64,000 bases of DNA from Paenibacillus sp. PvR098 (GCF_017833255.1 NZ_JAFIBU010000001.1:2232001-2296000); one strand, 5' to 3'; positions 25,441-33,846 are shown, numbered from the stretch's first letter. Made by a program: numbers and translations. The notes: generated from the letters alone by a model not told the origin.

Positions 25441-26391
25441 TCATTTGAACCATCCTTTCACCTTAAACCACCAGAACATGCCGAATCCAATCGAGAACAT
25501 GATGAGCAATATGGCAAAATATCCATAGCTCCAGCCCAGCTCCGGCATATTCTCAAAATTCATTCCATAGATACCGGCAATAAACGTGAGTGGCATGAAA
25601 ATGGTCGTGATGACGGTCAGTGTTTTCATGATGGTGTTCATTCGGTAGGAGTTGACCGAAATAAAGCTGTCCCTGATGTCCGATGTCATGTCGCGGTTGG
25701 CTTCCACCATATCCGAAAGCTTTAGCAGATGGTCGTGAATATCTTGAAAATAGGCGGCATGCTGCTTCACGTCCTCGATTTTCTCTGTATAAATAACCCG
25801 GTACAGCAAATCGCGCATCGGAAGAATCGTTTTCCTCAGCTTTAGCAGGTCCGAGCGAATTTCGAACACCTGGTCCATAACTTTGTCAGACCACACGCCG
25901 CGGGAACGGTCCTCCAATTGATTTAGACTGTCTTCAATTTGATATACGCTGGGAAAATACTGATCCACAATTTTGTCTATCAGTAAATGGGCAGCGTATA
26001 CCGGCCCGTTTTCCAAATATTTAGGATCCGACAGCATCTTTTTGCGAAAATCCTCCACTTCGGCTTGAGGCTTGGAATGATAGGTCACGATATAATTTTT
26101 GCCTAAAAAAAGGTCGACCTCATCGGAATCGAAACTGACAGGATCAATCGTTTGCAGGACGAAAAAGTGGTGATCCTTATAATGATCAAGCTTTGGTCTT
26201 TGCAGAAATTGCATGCAATCCTCTATTGCGAGCGGATGAAAATGGAAGAATGTATCCAATAATTCGGCTTCTTCCTGCGTAGGACAATCAAAATCAACCC
26301 AATACCAGCGGATTTCCGGGCTGTGCAGCTTTTCCAGCTCCAAGTCCTTCTCGAACTTAGAATGCTCAGTGACGGCAAACGTATGGATCAT
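25441..26391 (-). CDS. corA: CorA-family magnesium/cobalt transporter
   Basis: This 316-residue protein is expected to form a homopentameric Mg2+ channel. The diagnostic YGMNFENMPEL (GMN selectivity loop) follows the first of two C-terminal membrane helices, and the protein ends in a basic tail (WFKVKGWFK). The N-terminal 240 residues form the cytosolic funnel with a long stalk helix. GGGGAG before the ATG at 26391. It is convergent with glgP. No Mg2+ riboswitch could be recognised in the 165 bases upstream. Confidence 0.95.
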   Translation of the reverse strand: MIHTFAVTEHSKFEKDLELEKLHSPEIRWYWVDFDCPTQEEAELLDTFFHFHPLAIEDCMQFLQRPKLDHYKDHHFFVLQTIDPVSFDSDEVDLFLGKNYIVTYHSKPQAEVEDFRKKMLSDPKYLENGPVYAAHLLIDKIVDQYFPSVYQIEDSLNQLEDRSRGVWSDKVMDQVFEIRSDLLKLRKTILPMRDLLYRVIYTEKIEDVKQHAAYFQDIHDHLLKLSDMVEANRDMTSDIRDSFISVNSYRMNTIMKTLTVITTIFMPLTFIAGIYGMNFENMPELGWSYGYFAILLIMFSIGFGMFWWFKVKGWFK

Positions 26392-26556
26392 CGGATTACT
26401 CCCCTCGCTGCTTCCTTACCACATCATAGCATAATCGCGGATGACTCTCACCCCCCGCCGCGAGGTCCGGCATTGTTTTATTTTCCAATATTGATTATGA
26501 TGGTAATACACAGATACATAGGGGCGTCGCAAACCATTTCCGGTAGGTGTCGCATT

Positions 26557-27240
26557 ATGCATTGGAACCAAGCTTTGGCATGCGGGATGCTCGTTCTCCC
26601 TACAAGCTGCCGCCTTATCATAGTTGGCGAAACCAAGGAAGGCCTGCCCTTTTGCTATAAAGACAGCTTCACGCTCATGAAAGCGGACGGCGGCGGTCAA
26701 ATAACGGTTACTTTAGAAACCATGTCGATCCATCCCTTGGAGAAGCTTCATCATGTATATTTCATTGAATTTTCTTTCGTGAAGCAGGGTATTCTGTACT
26801 ATGCTCTGGTCGATTTACTTCATTTGGAAACCAAACGATGCCTTTGCACGTTGACTTTAACTGCTCCGCTTGAGCTCCTTGTGTCGGAGCAGCGCCAACA
26901 TACACGAACCGTGCCGCAGGTGCGTACACCGATAACCTGCCGAATCGTAGGTGTGCGGGGACAGACAACGCATCAAGGCAATGCATTTTTTACCGGACAA
27001 ATCCTGGATGTTTCCGCAGGAGGCGTATCTTTCATGACATCGACCCGTGTATTTTCTCCATTGAATTTGGAGTTATCCTTCGTGTTTCCCGGATATGCGC
27101 AGAAATTTACGGTCTATGCCGAGGTCATCCGCGTCGCTCCTTTCGGCAGCGATGCGTACCGGGTTGCTGCCCAGTTCCGGCACATGCCGGAAAGCATGGC
27201 CATGTTGATTGATGAGTATTGCACCGCTTCTGGCACTTGA
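26557..27240 (+). CDS. PilZ-domain cyclic-di-GMP receptor (YpfA/DgrA-like)
   Basis: This 227-residue cytosolic protein has an N-terminal YcgR-like beta domain (about 1-100) and a C-terminal PilZ domain. The c-di-GMP signature is present as RQHTR (RxxxR) around residue 105 and DVSAGGVSF (DxSxxG) around residue 148. In B. subtilis the related YpfA/DgrA inhibits flagellar motility when bound to c-di-GMP. The ATG at 26557 has GGTAGGTG seven bases upstream. It lies 36 bases before the NAD kinase gene, and the two may be co-transcribed. No flagellar genes are nearby. Confidence 0.85.
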   Translation: MHWNQALACGMLVLPTSCRLIIVGETKEGLPFCYKDSFTLMKADGGGQITVTLETMSIHPLEKLHHVYFIEFSFVKQGILYYALVDLLHLETKRCLCTLTLTAPLELLVSEQRQHTRTVPQVRTPITCRIVGVRGQTTHQGNAFFTGQILDVSAGGVSFMTSTRVFSPLNLELSFVFPGYAQKFTVYAEVIRVAPFGSDAYRVAAQFRHMPESMAMLIDEYCTASGT

Positions 27241-27276
27241 GACCGACGAAGCGAACAGATATAGGAGGACAACCGT

Positions 27277-28089
27277 TTGAAATACAATGTGGTTCACCGA
27301 GGCGATGACATTTCCATCCAATTGATGCATACATTCCACAAGCTGATTCAGCAGTTCGGTCTCGTTCACGAAGAGACCGCTCCCGACATCGTCCTTTCCA
27401 TTGGTGGAGACGGGACGCTGCTGCAGGCCTTTCACCGATATAAGGATCAGCTGGATCACATTGCTTTTGTCGGGATTCATACGGGGCGACTCGGTTTTTT
27501 TGCCGACTGGAAGCCGGATGAGGTGGAGCTTCTCGCGCAGCTGATGGGCGAAAGCTGCAAACAGAACGATCTGAGGGTAGTCAAATATCCTCTCGTCGAG
27601 ATCCAAATTACGACGCCGCACGGAATCGAAACCGAACTAGCGCTGAATGAATTCACGCTGAAGGGCGTCGACGCCACGCTCGTCGCGCAGCTGCACATTA
27701 ACGACGAGCTGCTTGAGACGTTCCGCGGCGATGGAATCTGCATTTCGACGCCTTCCGGCAGCACAGCATACAACAAAAGCTTGGGCGGCGCGATCGTTCA
27801 TCCATCACTCGATACGATCCAGATCGCAGAGATCGCATCGATCAACAACCGCGTATACCGCACACTGGGTGCGCCGATGCTGCTGCCGAAGCATCACCAC
27901 TGCGACATCTACCCGCGCACGAATCAAAACATACTGCTCTCGCTGGACCATGTCTACATGCAGCGAAACGATATCGTCTCGATCCGCAGCATGGTAGCGG
28001 CTGGCAAGAAGGTGAAGTTTGCCCGTTTCCGCCCGTTCCCGTTCTGGAGCCGCGTTCGAGAAGCATTCATTGGCTACGAGATGATTTAA
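27277..28089 (+). CDS. nadK: NAD kinase
   Basis: This 270-residue NAD kinase (ATP or polyphosphate:NAD phosphotransferase) makes NADP+. The GGDGTLLQAF motif, TGRLGFFADW and STPSGSTAYNKSLGG are the conserved NAD- and phosphate-binding blocks. The C-terminus is the repeated beta region. The start is a TTG at 27277 with AGGAGG nine bases upstream; no better codon exists. A strong bidirectional terminator follows. It lies downstream of the PilZ gene with a short gap. Confidence 0.95.
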   Translation: MKYNVVHRGDDISIQLMHTFHKLIQQFGLVHEETAPDIVLSIGGDGTLLQAFHRYKDQLDHIAFVGIHTGRLGFFADWKPDEVELLAQLMGESCKQNDLRVVKYPLVEIQITTPHGIETELALNEFTLKGVDATLVAQLHINDELLETFRGDGICISTPSGSTAYNKSLGGAIVHPSLDTIQIAEIASINNRVYRTLGAPMLLPKHHHCDIYPRTNQNILLSLDHVYMQRNDIVSIRSMVAAGKKVKFARFRPFPFWSRVREAFIGYEMI

Positions 28090-28111
28090 CCGGAGCCACC
28101 TTGAAGTAAAG

Positions 28112-28146
28112 AAGCCCTGCACTCTGTTCCCAGTGTGCAGGGCTTT
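28112..28146. terminator. Bidirectional terminator after nadK
   Basis: AGCCCTGCAC (28113-28122) pairs with GTGCAGGGCT (28135-28144), followed by TTCGTTT on the right and preceded by an A-rich stretch on the left. It separates nadK from the leftward cluster that ends at 28157. Confidence 0.85.
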
Positions 28147-28156
28147 CGTTTACATG

Positions 28157-29251
28157 TTACTCCTTCTCTTCCCACACAAATACGACACCGCTAGTAGGTA
28201 GCACCCACTCATTTAATTCAATCCGGATCATATCATTAGGTAAATTCGTAATGACTTCGTCGTGATCGAAGAAAGGAATAGCGGTCACTTTCATGTTCTT
28301 CAGCTGATTAGAGTAAAGAATGTCTACTCCATAGGTAGGCTCCGATAAAATCACGCTGAACTGCTTCTTCCATACCAGCTGCGGCATGCGAAAGCCAAGC
28401 TTGATTTTGTTGTATTCGTCAGGCTTTTGGGTCATTTCATCGGAAGCGGTGAAGCCCAGAGCGAAGCCGTTATCATCGTCATGCCTGGCGTAAAGGCATG
28501 GCAGCCGGACGCCGTCAATTTCGAGATGAAACTGCAGATCCTTCTCCGCGAAGGCTTTCAGCTGCTCTTCATCGTATCCTTTCAACACTTCAAGCAGCTG
28601 CGGCTCCAGCCACAAATTTTCTCTGAAAATGACGCTCTCATTCCTAAAAAATGTCTCAAGTTTTTGCTCGTTATAGCTGAATCCGACGATCAATTCCCGG
28701 TTCTTCAGATCCAGCTGCTTCTCGTAAGACAAGTCCTCATGAACCCAGCAATACCGGCTGCCATCCTGCAAAAATGGAAACGGCAACTGGCTCGAATCCA
28801 TCGGAGAGTAAAAAATATAATAGGTAAAGTTTTTCCTGAAGGCTTGCTTCTCCGACAAATAAGGAGAAAGCAGAGTGGAGTACAGCATCTCTCCTTCCTC
28901 ATCTCCCACAATGGACTTCGTGCAATTTCGGATGAACGTTTCCTTGTCCTCCCGCTTAAAACGGTCCACTACATTACGGTCCAGCAGCAGCGTCTCCGCT
29001 ATCGTCTCCGACATCACATTCGCTTGATACGATCTGGTGAAATATTCATAAGCGATATTAAAAATAATGAGCGGAATGATAGCCCCCATCAGCGAATTGA
29101 AGAAATCGTTCATGAAATCTTTCAATGCATACGTGCCAAATGATAGTTTCACAAGTAAAATGACCGCAGCCGCAAGCAACAAAATAACCAGCATTAATAA
29201 AGTAATATCCCGCAGGCTTTTGCTGTACAGCTTCTTGTTTTTATGGTTCAT
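28157..29251 (-). CDS. Membrane protein of unknown function, two N-terminal helices
   Basis: This 364-residue protein is not recognised. Two hydrophobic segments (about residues 17-38 and 50-68) are followed by a roughly 295-residue soluble domain that is probably cytosolic, since the first loop is short. The soluble part has no familiar catalytic motif; notable pieces are FKREDKETFIRNCTKSIVG, HARHDDDNGFALGFTASDEM without close analogues, and a C-terminal VFVWEEKE. The gene starts 21 bases after the VanX-like gene stop, with only a weak ribosome site (GGCGG), and is last in the cell-wall-ligase cluster. A sensor or envelope role is possible from position alone. Confidence 0.65.
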   Translation of the reverse strand: MNHKNKKLYSKSLRDITLLMLVILLLAAAVILLVKLSFGTYALKDFMNDFFNSLMGAIIPLIIFNIAYEYFTRSYQANVMSETIAETLLLDRNVVDRFKREDKETFIRNCTKSIVGDEEGEMLYSTLLSPYLSEKQAFRKNFTYYIFYSPMDSSQLPFPFLQDGSRYCWVHEDLSYEKQLDLKNRELIVGFSYNEQKLETFFRNESVIFRENLWLEPQLLEVLKGYDEEQLKAFAEKDLQFHLEIDGVRLPCLYARHDDDNGFALGFTASDEMTQKPDEYNKIKLGFRMPQLVWKKQFSVILSEPTYGVDILYSNQLKNMKVTAIPFFDHDEVITNLPNDMIRIELNEWVLPTSGVVFVWEEKE

Positions 29252-29272
29252 GTGGTTCCGCCACAGCCCTCT

Positions 29273-29977
29273 CTACAATGAAATGACGCTGTAACTCGCT
29301 TTCTCGGCTCCGCTTTTCCGGGCCCAGAACTGATTGCCGAAATCGTAGTGCCACCATTCCTTGTCATAATTCGTAAACCCTGTGCCTATCAACGAATCAT
29401 AGAGCAGTCTCCGATAGTCCCTGCAATGCAATGACATATCGTCAAGGACATACTCTTGGGATTCGTAGTACGCTGTTTCCGATTTCTCCGTAAAATCATC
29501 AAAGGCCGTACCCATGTCCAGCAAATCTCCGTTAGCGTACGCTAAACTCACATCGACAGAGCCGCCCGTTACATGCGGAGACGGCTTCAGCGGGTCCAAG
29601 GATGGCTTGGAAACAAACTGGGCTACCAGCGCCTCCAGCTCCTGACCCTTTACATGAGGATAGTCCTGGATAAGCTTGGCTCTAAAATTATCGTATAAGT
29701 ACTGCTGAACGGTAACGGGTCTCCAAGCGTCGAATACGACGATCTTCAAGTCAGAAGGCAGCCTCTCGGCTGCCTCTACTAATCTTTTAGCCACACCTTG
29801 CCGCGCATAAGCCCCGTTAATCGCTGTGGGAATCTTAATAGCGTGATAGAATGGCCGAAGAATGATTCGTTCGGACAATGCTTCCAAGGAGACCAGCTTT
29901 TCATGACTTTCATCAATCGGTATACTCTGCCACCCGTCCATCCCCGAGCCTGAAGGTATCGGAGAATAGTCCTTCAT
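29273..29977 (-). CDS. D-Ala-D-Ala dipeptidase, VanX/DdpX-like (M15D)
   Basis: This 234-residue zinc D,D-dipeptidase is of the VanX/DdpX type. All catalytic positions are visible: Arg86 in FDAWRPVT, zinc ligands His135 and Asp142 in SPHVTGGSVD, Glu207 and zinc ligand His210 in EWWHYDFG. No signal peptide is visible, so it acts in the cytoplasm on free D-Ala-D-Ala. It lies 24 bases downstream of a D-Ala-D-Ala ligase gene in the same operon, an apparent make-and-break pairing. It may belong to glycopeptide response, cell-wall recycling or turnover in sporulation. No vanR/vanS or vanH gene is in the window. Confidence 0.9.
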   Translation of the reverse strand: MKDYSPIPSGSGMDGWQSIPIDESHEKLVSLEALSERIILRPFYHAIKIPTAINGAYARQGVAKRLVEAAERLPSDLKIVVFDAWRPVTVQQYLYDNFRAKLIQDYPHVKGQELEALVAQFVSKPSLDPLKPSPHVTGGSVDVSLAYANGDLLDMGTAFDDFTEKSETAYYESQEYVLDDMSLHCRDYRRLLYDSLIGTGFTNYDKEWWHYDFGNQFWARKSGAEKASYSVISL

Positions 29978-30001
29978 GAATATCGCATCCCTAACTCGCT
30001 A

Positions 30002-31177
30002 TTATTTGGTACCCAGCTTGCCGCCGCCTTTGCCCTGCAGCGCCAAAAGGTTCGTATCGTAAGAGAAAGTGAGCTGTGCCCGTTCCCGGCTCCGCTTAAG
30101 CGCCAGCTGAATCAATTCGTCCGTCAGCTGCATGAAATCCTTTCCCTTCGGCTGCCACAAGTAGAAGGAGAGCGAGCCCGGAATCGTATTGATTTCATTG
30201 ATATACACGTTGTTCGTGTTCTGATCGATCAGGAAATCGATCCGTGACACCCCGCTGCAGCCGAGCTCTAGGAAGGTTTGCTTGGCCAGCTCCTGCACCT
30301 GCTGTGTGGTCTCCTCCCCGATATTAGCAGGGATAATCCTGCTCGTTCCACTCATCCCTTTGGAGGCCTGATTCATATATTTATCTTGATAGCTCAAGAT
30401 TTCATCCGATTTGAGCACTTCTTCGCACTCAGACGCTTCCATATGCTCGTAATCCCCGATGACCGAACAGTTGACTTCCTTCAGGTTGGTAACCATTTTC
30501 TCCACAATAATTCGGGGAGAGAAGGAGACCGCCAATTCGATCGCTTCAACCAGCTCATCCCTGCTGCCGGCTTTCTGAATACCGACGCTCGACCCCAGGT
30601 TTGCAGGCTTGACGATTACGGGATACCCCAGCTGTTGCTCGACAAGGTCCAAACATTCCTGTTGAGCGTCAAACCAACGCTTGCTGTAAAACCATACATA
30701 ATCGATGACCGGAAGACCCGCCCCACGAACGATCGTTTTCATCACGATTTTGTCCATACCTACGGCAGAGGAAAGCACATCGCAGCCAACGTATGGGATT
30801 TTATTCAAATCGAGCCACCCCTGCAGGGACCCGTCCTCTCCATAAGTTCCGTGCGTTACCGGAAAAGCAACATGAATTTCTTCGATGACTTTTTTGCGGA
30901 ACAGCCCGGATGCGGCATTGAGAAGAAGGTGCTTTCCTTCTTGGTTCGTATGCAGAATGACCTGCTCGCTTCTTTTCAACAGCTCCGGAAGCTGCTTGTA
31001 ATTCTCAATATCGGTCAGTCCTTCGCCGGTATACCAGCTTCCTTGCTTGTCGATATAGATCGGTACGGGCTCATAATTATCCCGGTCCAATGCATGAAGC
31101 GCCTGCAGAGCGGAAATAATGGACACCTCATGCTCTACCGACATACCTCCGAACAAAACCCCTACTTTTATTTTCAT
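30002..31177 (-). CDS. ddl: D-alanine--D-alanine ligase
   Basis: This 391-residue ATP-grasp ligase starts KVGVLFGGMSVEHEVSIISA, the Ddl signature. KPANLGSSVGIQKA and INEINTIPGSLSFYLW are the ATP/Mg2+ and product-site motifs. The omega-loop reads SYQDKYM, with the Lys-Tyr pair typical of true D-Ala-D-Ala enzymes rather than the D-lactate-type loop of VanA. A short extra tail (LALQGKGGGKLGTK) is unusual. The ATG at 31177 follows GGGG by about seven bases. It sits 13 bases after the MurF-like gene and 24 before the VanX-like gene. It may be a second, specialised Ddl; the rest of the genome is not visible. Confidence 0.92.
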   Translation of the reverse strand: MKIKVGVLFGGMSVEHEVSIISALQALHALDRDNYEPVPIYIDKQGSWYTGEGLTDIENYKQLPELLKRSEQVILHTNQEGKHLLLNAASGLFRKKVIEEIHVAFPVTHGTYGEDGSLQGWLDLNKIPYVGCDVLSSAVGMDKIVMKTIVRGAGLPVIDYVWFYSKRWFDAQQECLDLVEQQLGYPVIVKPANLGSSVGIQKAGSRDELVEAIELAVSFSPRIIVEKMVTNLKEVNCSVIGDYEHMEASECEEVLKSDEILSYQDKYMNQASKGMSGTSRIIPANIGEETTQQVQELAKQTFLELGCSGVSRIDFLIDQNTNNVYINEINTIPGSLSFYLWQPKGKDFMQLTDELIQLALKRSRERAQLTFSYDTNLLALQGKGGGKLGTK

Positions 31178-31190
31178 GGTGAGTCCCCCA

Positions 31191-32771
31191 TCATTCATTA
31201 TAATTATCGGGCAGATCATTCTCGAGCAGCACGACGCTGCCCTGCTCGGCTGCTACATTCATTTGCCGGAGCGCTTCCTGAAGATCCTTGGCGATATACA
31301 GCCGGTCTTCCGGATAGCCGGCGTCACGCAAGCCGTCCTGAATCGGCTTCGTTTGTTTATGCCCGACCAGTATAATATAATCGCAAGCGCCGGCCGCATG
31401 CACTCCGAACTGGCGATTGAGCTCATACTCCTTCTCCCCTAGCTCGATCATTCCTGGCGTAATCATGATCCGTTTACCCGGCATCTGAGCCAGCACATCG
31501 AGCGCTGCCTTCGAACCGACCGGATTCGAATTGAAGCTATCGTCCAGTATCGTCACTTTGTCTGAAATCTTCTTGAGCTCCAGTCTGTGCTTCACTGGCT
31601 TGATCCGCTTCACGAGCAGCGCCAGCTTCTCCGCCGGAACGCCAAGCTCAAGGCTGACGGCAATACTCAGAAGCAAGTTATAGATGTTGTGCTCGCCAAG
31701 CAGGCCCGTCTCAAAAGTAAGAATCGAACCGTCCTGTCTTACGAGTTCAAAGGAAGCGCCTTTGCTTGTGTATTGAATGTTCCGGGCGCGATAAGCGACA
31801 TCCTCACGGTATATCCCGATCCCTACCTTTCTGGCTGCAATGTTCCCGCGGTAGGATGCGATATTCTCGTCGTCCATGTTCAGAAACAAGATGCCGTCCG
31901 GCGGCAAGCTCTCACCAAGCTCGAATTTGGTTCGCTGCACGTTCTCCAGTGTCTTGAACGTCTCCAAATGCTGAGGGCCGACGGCGGTCAGAATGCCGAT
32001 CTTGGGGCCAACCAGCTCGCACAGCTCGCGGATATCACCGGTTTGCTTGGCTCCCATCTCGGTAATAAAAAACCGGTGCGTAGGACGCAGCATCGACCGG
32101 ACCGTCTTGGTTACGCCCATCGGGGTATTGTAACTTTCCGGCGTGACGAGCACCTCATGCACTTGACTGAGCAGTGTATTCAGGAAATGCTTCACGCTTG
32201 TTTTTCCATACGAGCCGGTGATCCCGATTACCGTCAACTGCTTCATCTGCCGAACAATCCGCTCGGCATCGTTCAAATAGTAGCGGTTGATCCGGTTCTC
32301 GATAGGCAGGTTAATCGTATTGGCCAAAAGAACCACCAAGTCGGACAACAGCACAATTGCGAACAATAAGATGAACGGTCCGAGGCTGTCTGTAGCAGCT
32401 GCGAACATCAAGGAAACGGCCAAAGCTGCCGCAACCAGAACGCCGAGCGTCACGAGCAGCCGTTTGACCCTTGCCGTGTAGACCAGCTTCTTTTTCTCCT
32501 GCTTCTTAGGCCGCAGCCATACGAGAAGCCCGTAAATCACCGTCCAGAGAATGAAACCTGGCAGCGGCGCCTGAAACAACAGAGCGGCAAAAGACAACAA
32601 CGGCAGCCATTCTCTCCAGGATAGCCGTTCCCTTACATGGCCTTTAAACCATCCCATAAACCGCTCATTGCGGTAAGAATTCAATTGAAGCATATGTACG
32701 CCGTTTAGAAGGCGCAGGACAGCATGCCCCAGCCAAAACAGCGAAGCGAACGTAAGCAAAAGCTCAAACAT
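31191..32771 (-). CDS. Membrane-anchored MurF-like Mur ligase
   Basis: This 526-residue protein has an unusual layout. The first 155 residues hold about four hydrophobic helices (5-22, 56-86, 105-127, 131-153) instead of the normal MurF substrate-binding domain. From about residue 180 the Mur-ligase core follows: P-loop GITGSYGKTS (183-191), ESYNTPMGV, ITEMGA, and DDSFNSNPVGSKAAL, the equivalent of MurF DDAYNANP. MurF adds D-Ala-D-Ala to UDP-MurNAc-tripeptide, and a D-Ala-D-Ala ligase is the next gene, so the chemistry fits. The membrane part suggests action on lipid-linked precursors or localisation. The ATG at 32771 has GGGAGG six bases upstream and overlaps the hydrolase gene by 8 bases. 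Confidence 0.85.
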   Translation of the reverse strand: MFELLLTFASLFWLGHAVLRLLNGVHMLQLNSYRNERFMGWFKGHVRERLSWREWLPLLSFAALLFQAPLPGFILWTVIYGLLVWLRPKKQEKKKLVYTARVKRLLVTLGVLVAAALAVSLMFAAATDSLGPFILLFAIVLLSDLVVLLANTINLPIENRINRYYLNDAERIVRQMKQLTVIGITGSYGKTSVKHFLNTLLSQVHEVLVTPESYNTPMGVTKTVRSMLRPTHRFFITEMGAKQTGDIRELCELVGPKIGILTAVGPQHLETFKTLENVQRTKFELGESLPPDGILFLNMDDENIASYRGNIAARKVGIGIYREDVAYRARNIQYTSKGASFELVRQDGSILTFETGLLGEHNIYNLLLSIAVSLELGVPAEKLALLVKRIKPVKHRLELKKISDKVTILDDSFNSNPVGSKAALDVLAQMPGKRIMITPGMIELGEKEYELNRQFGVHAAGACDYIILVGHKQTKPIQDGLRDAGYPEDRLYIAKDLQEALRQMNVAAEQGSVVLLENDLPDNYNE

Positions 32772-33549
32772 GGCTGCCTCCCTTATCCTTGGCCAAAAAA
32801 TGGTCTACGATGACGATAAACTCATGGCCCTTCTCCAAATAACAAAAATGACCGGAGTTCTTCAGCACGACCAGACCGGCATCCGGTATCATTTGTTCCA
32901 TCAGCTTTCCATCTGAAACAGGGGTAGCCGTATCGTTCTCGCCCCAGATTAATAGGGTTGAGGCTTTGATATGAGGAAGATGGTGCCGAAGATCCTCATT
33001 GACTACTCTGGTCAGCGTTTGCTGCATCACGCTTGACGCATTCTTATAGTCGCTGGAGCCGAATTTGGCTCGCATCCGATTCAGTATGCGGTCCGCATAA
33101 CGGTTCAAACCCGGAAGCTTGAGCATATGTTTGGCCGTTTTGAACGAATACACCTTCACATAATAATTGAGGCTGCGCTTCGGTTTGATTCCCGCGCTTC
33201 CGGTCAATATCATCTTCCTTACAGAATTCGAAGCGGCATATTTAATTGAGACCCTTCCTCCGAAGGAATGGCCGATCAGAATCGGATTGGTAATCCCGAG
33301 CTGCCCAATAAAGGAAGCCAGCAGATTCGTATATTCAGAAACTCCCCATGGTTCAGGAGGCGTGTCACTCTGTCCGAAGCCGGGAAAATCGATTGCATAC
33401 ACTTTAAAATGCCGGGACAAATGCTGCTGTATCGCATGAAAGGTTTGCAGGTTGGTTCCCCAGCCGTGCAACATCACCACTTCATGCCCTGTGCCGACAA
33501 CGGAATAATGGATGTCAAGCCCATTTATGTTTACTTTAGTCAACTCCAT
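32764..33549 (-). CDS. Alpha/beta hydrolase
   Basis: This 261-residue alpha/beta-hydrolase has its nucleophile Ser in GHSFGG, an oxyanion-hole region VMLHGWGTN, the acid Asp in WGENDTATP, and His in NSGHFCYLEKG. The substrate is unknown; the family includes esterases, haloperoxidase-like enzymes and C-C hydrolases. It is cytosolic with no signal peptide. I use the ATG at 33549, five bases after AAGGA; another ATG is six bases earlier. It is the first gene of the operon with murF-like, ddl and vanX-like genes, overlapping murF-like by 8 bases. A role in trimming or modifying a cell-wall precursor is suggested only by context. Confidence 0.85.
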   Translation of the reverse strand: MELTKVNINGLDIHYSVVGTGHEVVMLHGWGTNLQTFHAIQQHLSRHFKVYAIDFPGFGQSDTPPEPWGVSEYTNLLASFIGQLGITNPILIGHSFGGRVSIKYAASNSVRKMILTGSAGIKPKRSLNYYVKVYSFKTAKHMLKLPGLNRYADRILNRMRAKFGSSDYKNASSVMQQTLTRVVNEDLRHHLPHIKASTLLIWGENDTATPVSDGKLMEQMIPDAGLVVLKNSGHFCYLEKGHEFIVIVDHFLAKDKGGSHV

Positions 33550-33559
33550 CAACATCCTT

Positions 33560-33575
33560 ATGTCTCAATGTCTCA
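33560..33575. repeat. Tandem 8-bp direct repeat in operon leader
   Basis: ATGTCTCA occurs twice without a gap (33560-33567 and 33568-33575), between the promoter and the ribosome site of the hydrolase gene. Tandem direct repeats next to a promoter are typical of response-regulator sites, but the position downstream of -10 would suit repression or an RNA-level role. Confidence 0.45.
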
Positions 33576-33584
33576 AATAAAACA

Positions 33585-33614
33585 ATCATAACACTCTCGG
33601 ATATTTGTTATCAA
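33585..33614 (-). promoter_or_regulatory. Promoter of hydrolase-murF-ddl-vanX operon
   Basis: Read leftward, TTGATA (33614-33609), an 18-bp spacer and TATGAT (33590-33585) form a good vegetative promoter about 36 bases before the start codon. Confidence 0.65.
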
Positions 33615-33814
33615 GCTCTAGTACAAGGCAACTGCGCCGTTTAGGGACAACTCAGAGACGATCTGCTCTCCGTATTGTATATGCTCTGACAACTTGGCCT
33701 ATGTCAATAGGCCAAAGCGTTGGCTTAGCCCCTTTTACGCTTACCCCCATATGAACCGGTTGAAACGGAGATTATCATCGTTGGACAGAGATAAACATGT
33801 TAGAAACGGATCAC
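33615..33814. other. Intergenic stretch with a perfect hairpin, no gene seen
   Basis: No credible gene is present between the operon promoter and the SLH remnant terminator. TTGGCCTAT (33694-33702) and ATAGGCCAA (33707-33715) form a 9-bp stem with a GTCA loop and no T-run. It could be a protein-binding dyad far upstream of the operon or a relic of the rearrangement next door. Confidence 0.4.
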
Positions 33815-33846
33815 AACAAAAATCCAGAGGGGATCCTCTGGATTTC
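33815..33846 (-). terminator. Terminator of the SLH remnant
   Basis: AAATCCAGAGG (33820-33830) pairs with CCTCTGGATTT (33835-33845). Read leftward, it is followed by TTTTGTTG. It is what is left of the 3' end of an S-layer-type gene. Confidence 0.7.

Noticed and set aside
26392-26556. Mg2+ (ykoK) riboswitch before corA
   Set aside because: The region lacks the conserved ykoK core; only GC-rich sequence (CCCCCCGCCGCG) is seen.
28427-29143. 238-codon open frame on the + strand
   Set aside because: It is antisense to the membrane protein gene at 28157-29251. The leftward frame has the operon context and hydrophobic helices, while this one has no ribosome site or domain.
30002-31177. VanA-type D-Ala-D-Lac ligase
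   Set aside because: The omega-loop keeps the Lys-Tyr of D-Ala-D-Ala ligases (SYQDKYM), and no vanH-type dehydrogenase is adjacent.
30278-31375. 365-codon open frame on the + strand
   Set aside because: It lies opposite ddl and the end of the murF-like gene, both with clear domain matches. The translation is rich in Arg/His/Pro with no domain and no ribosome site.
33560-33575. Start of a CRISPR or tandem-repeat array
   Set aside because: Only two contiguous 8-bp units; no spacers and no cas genes anywhere in the window.
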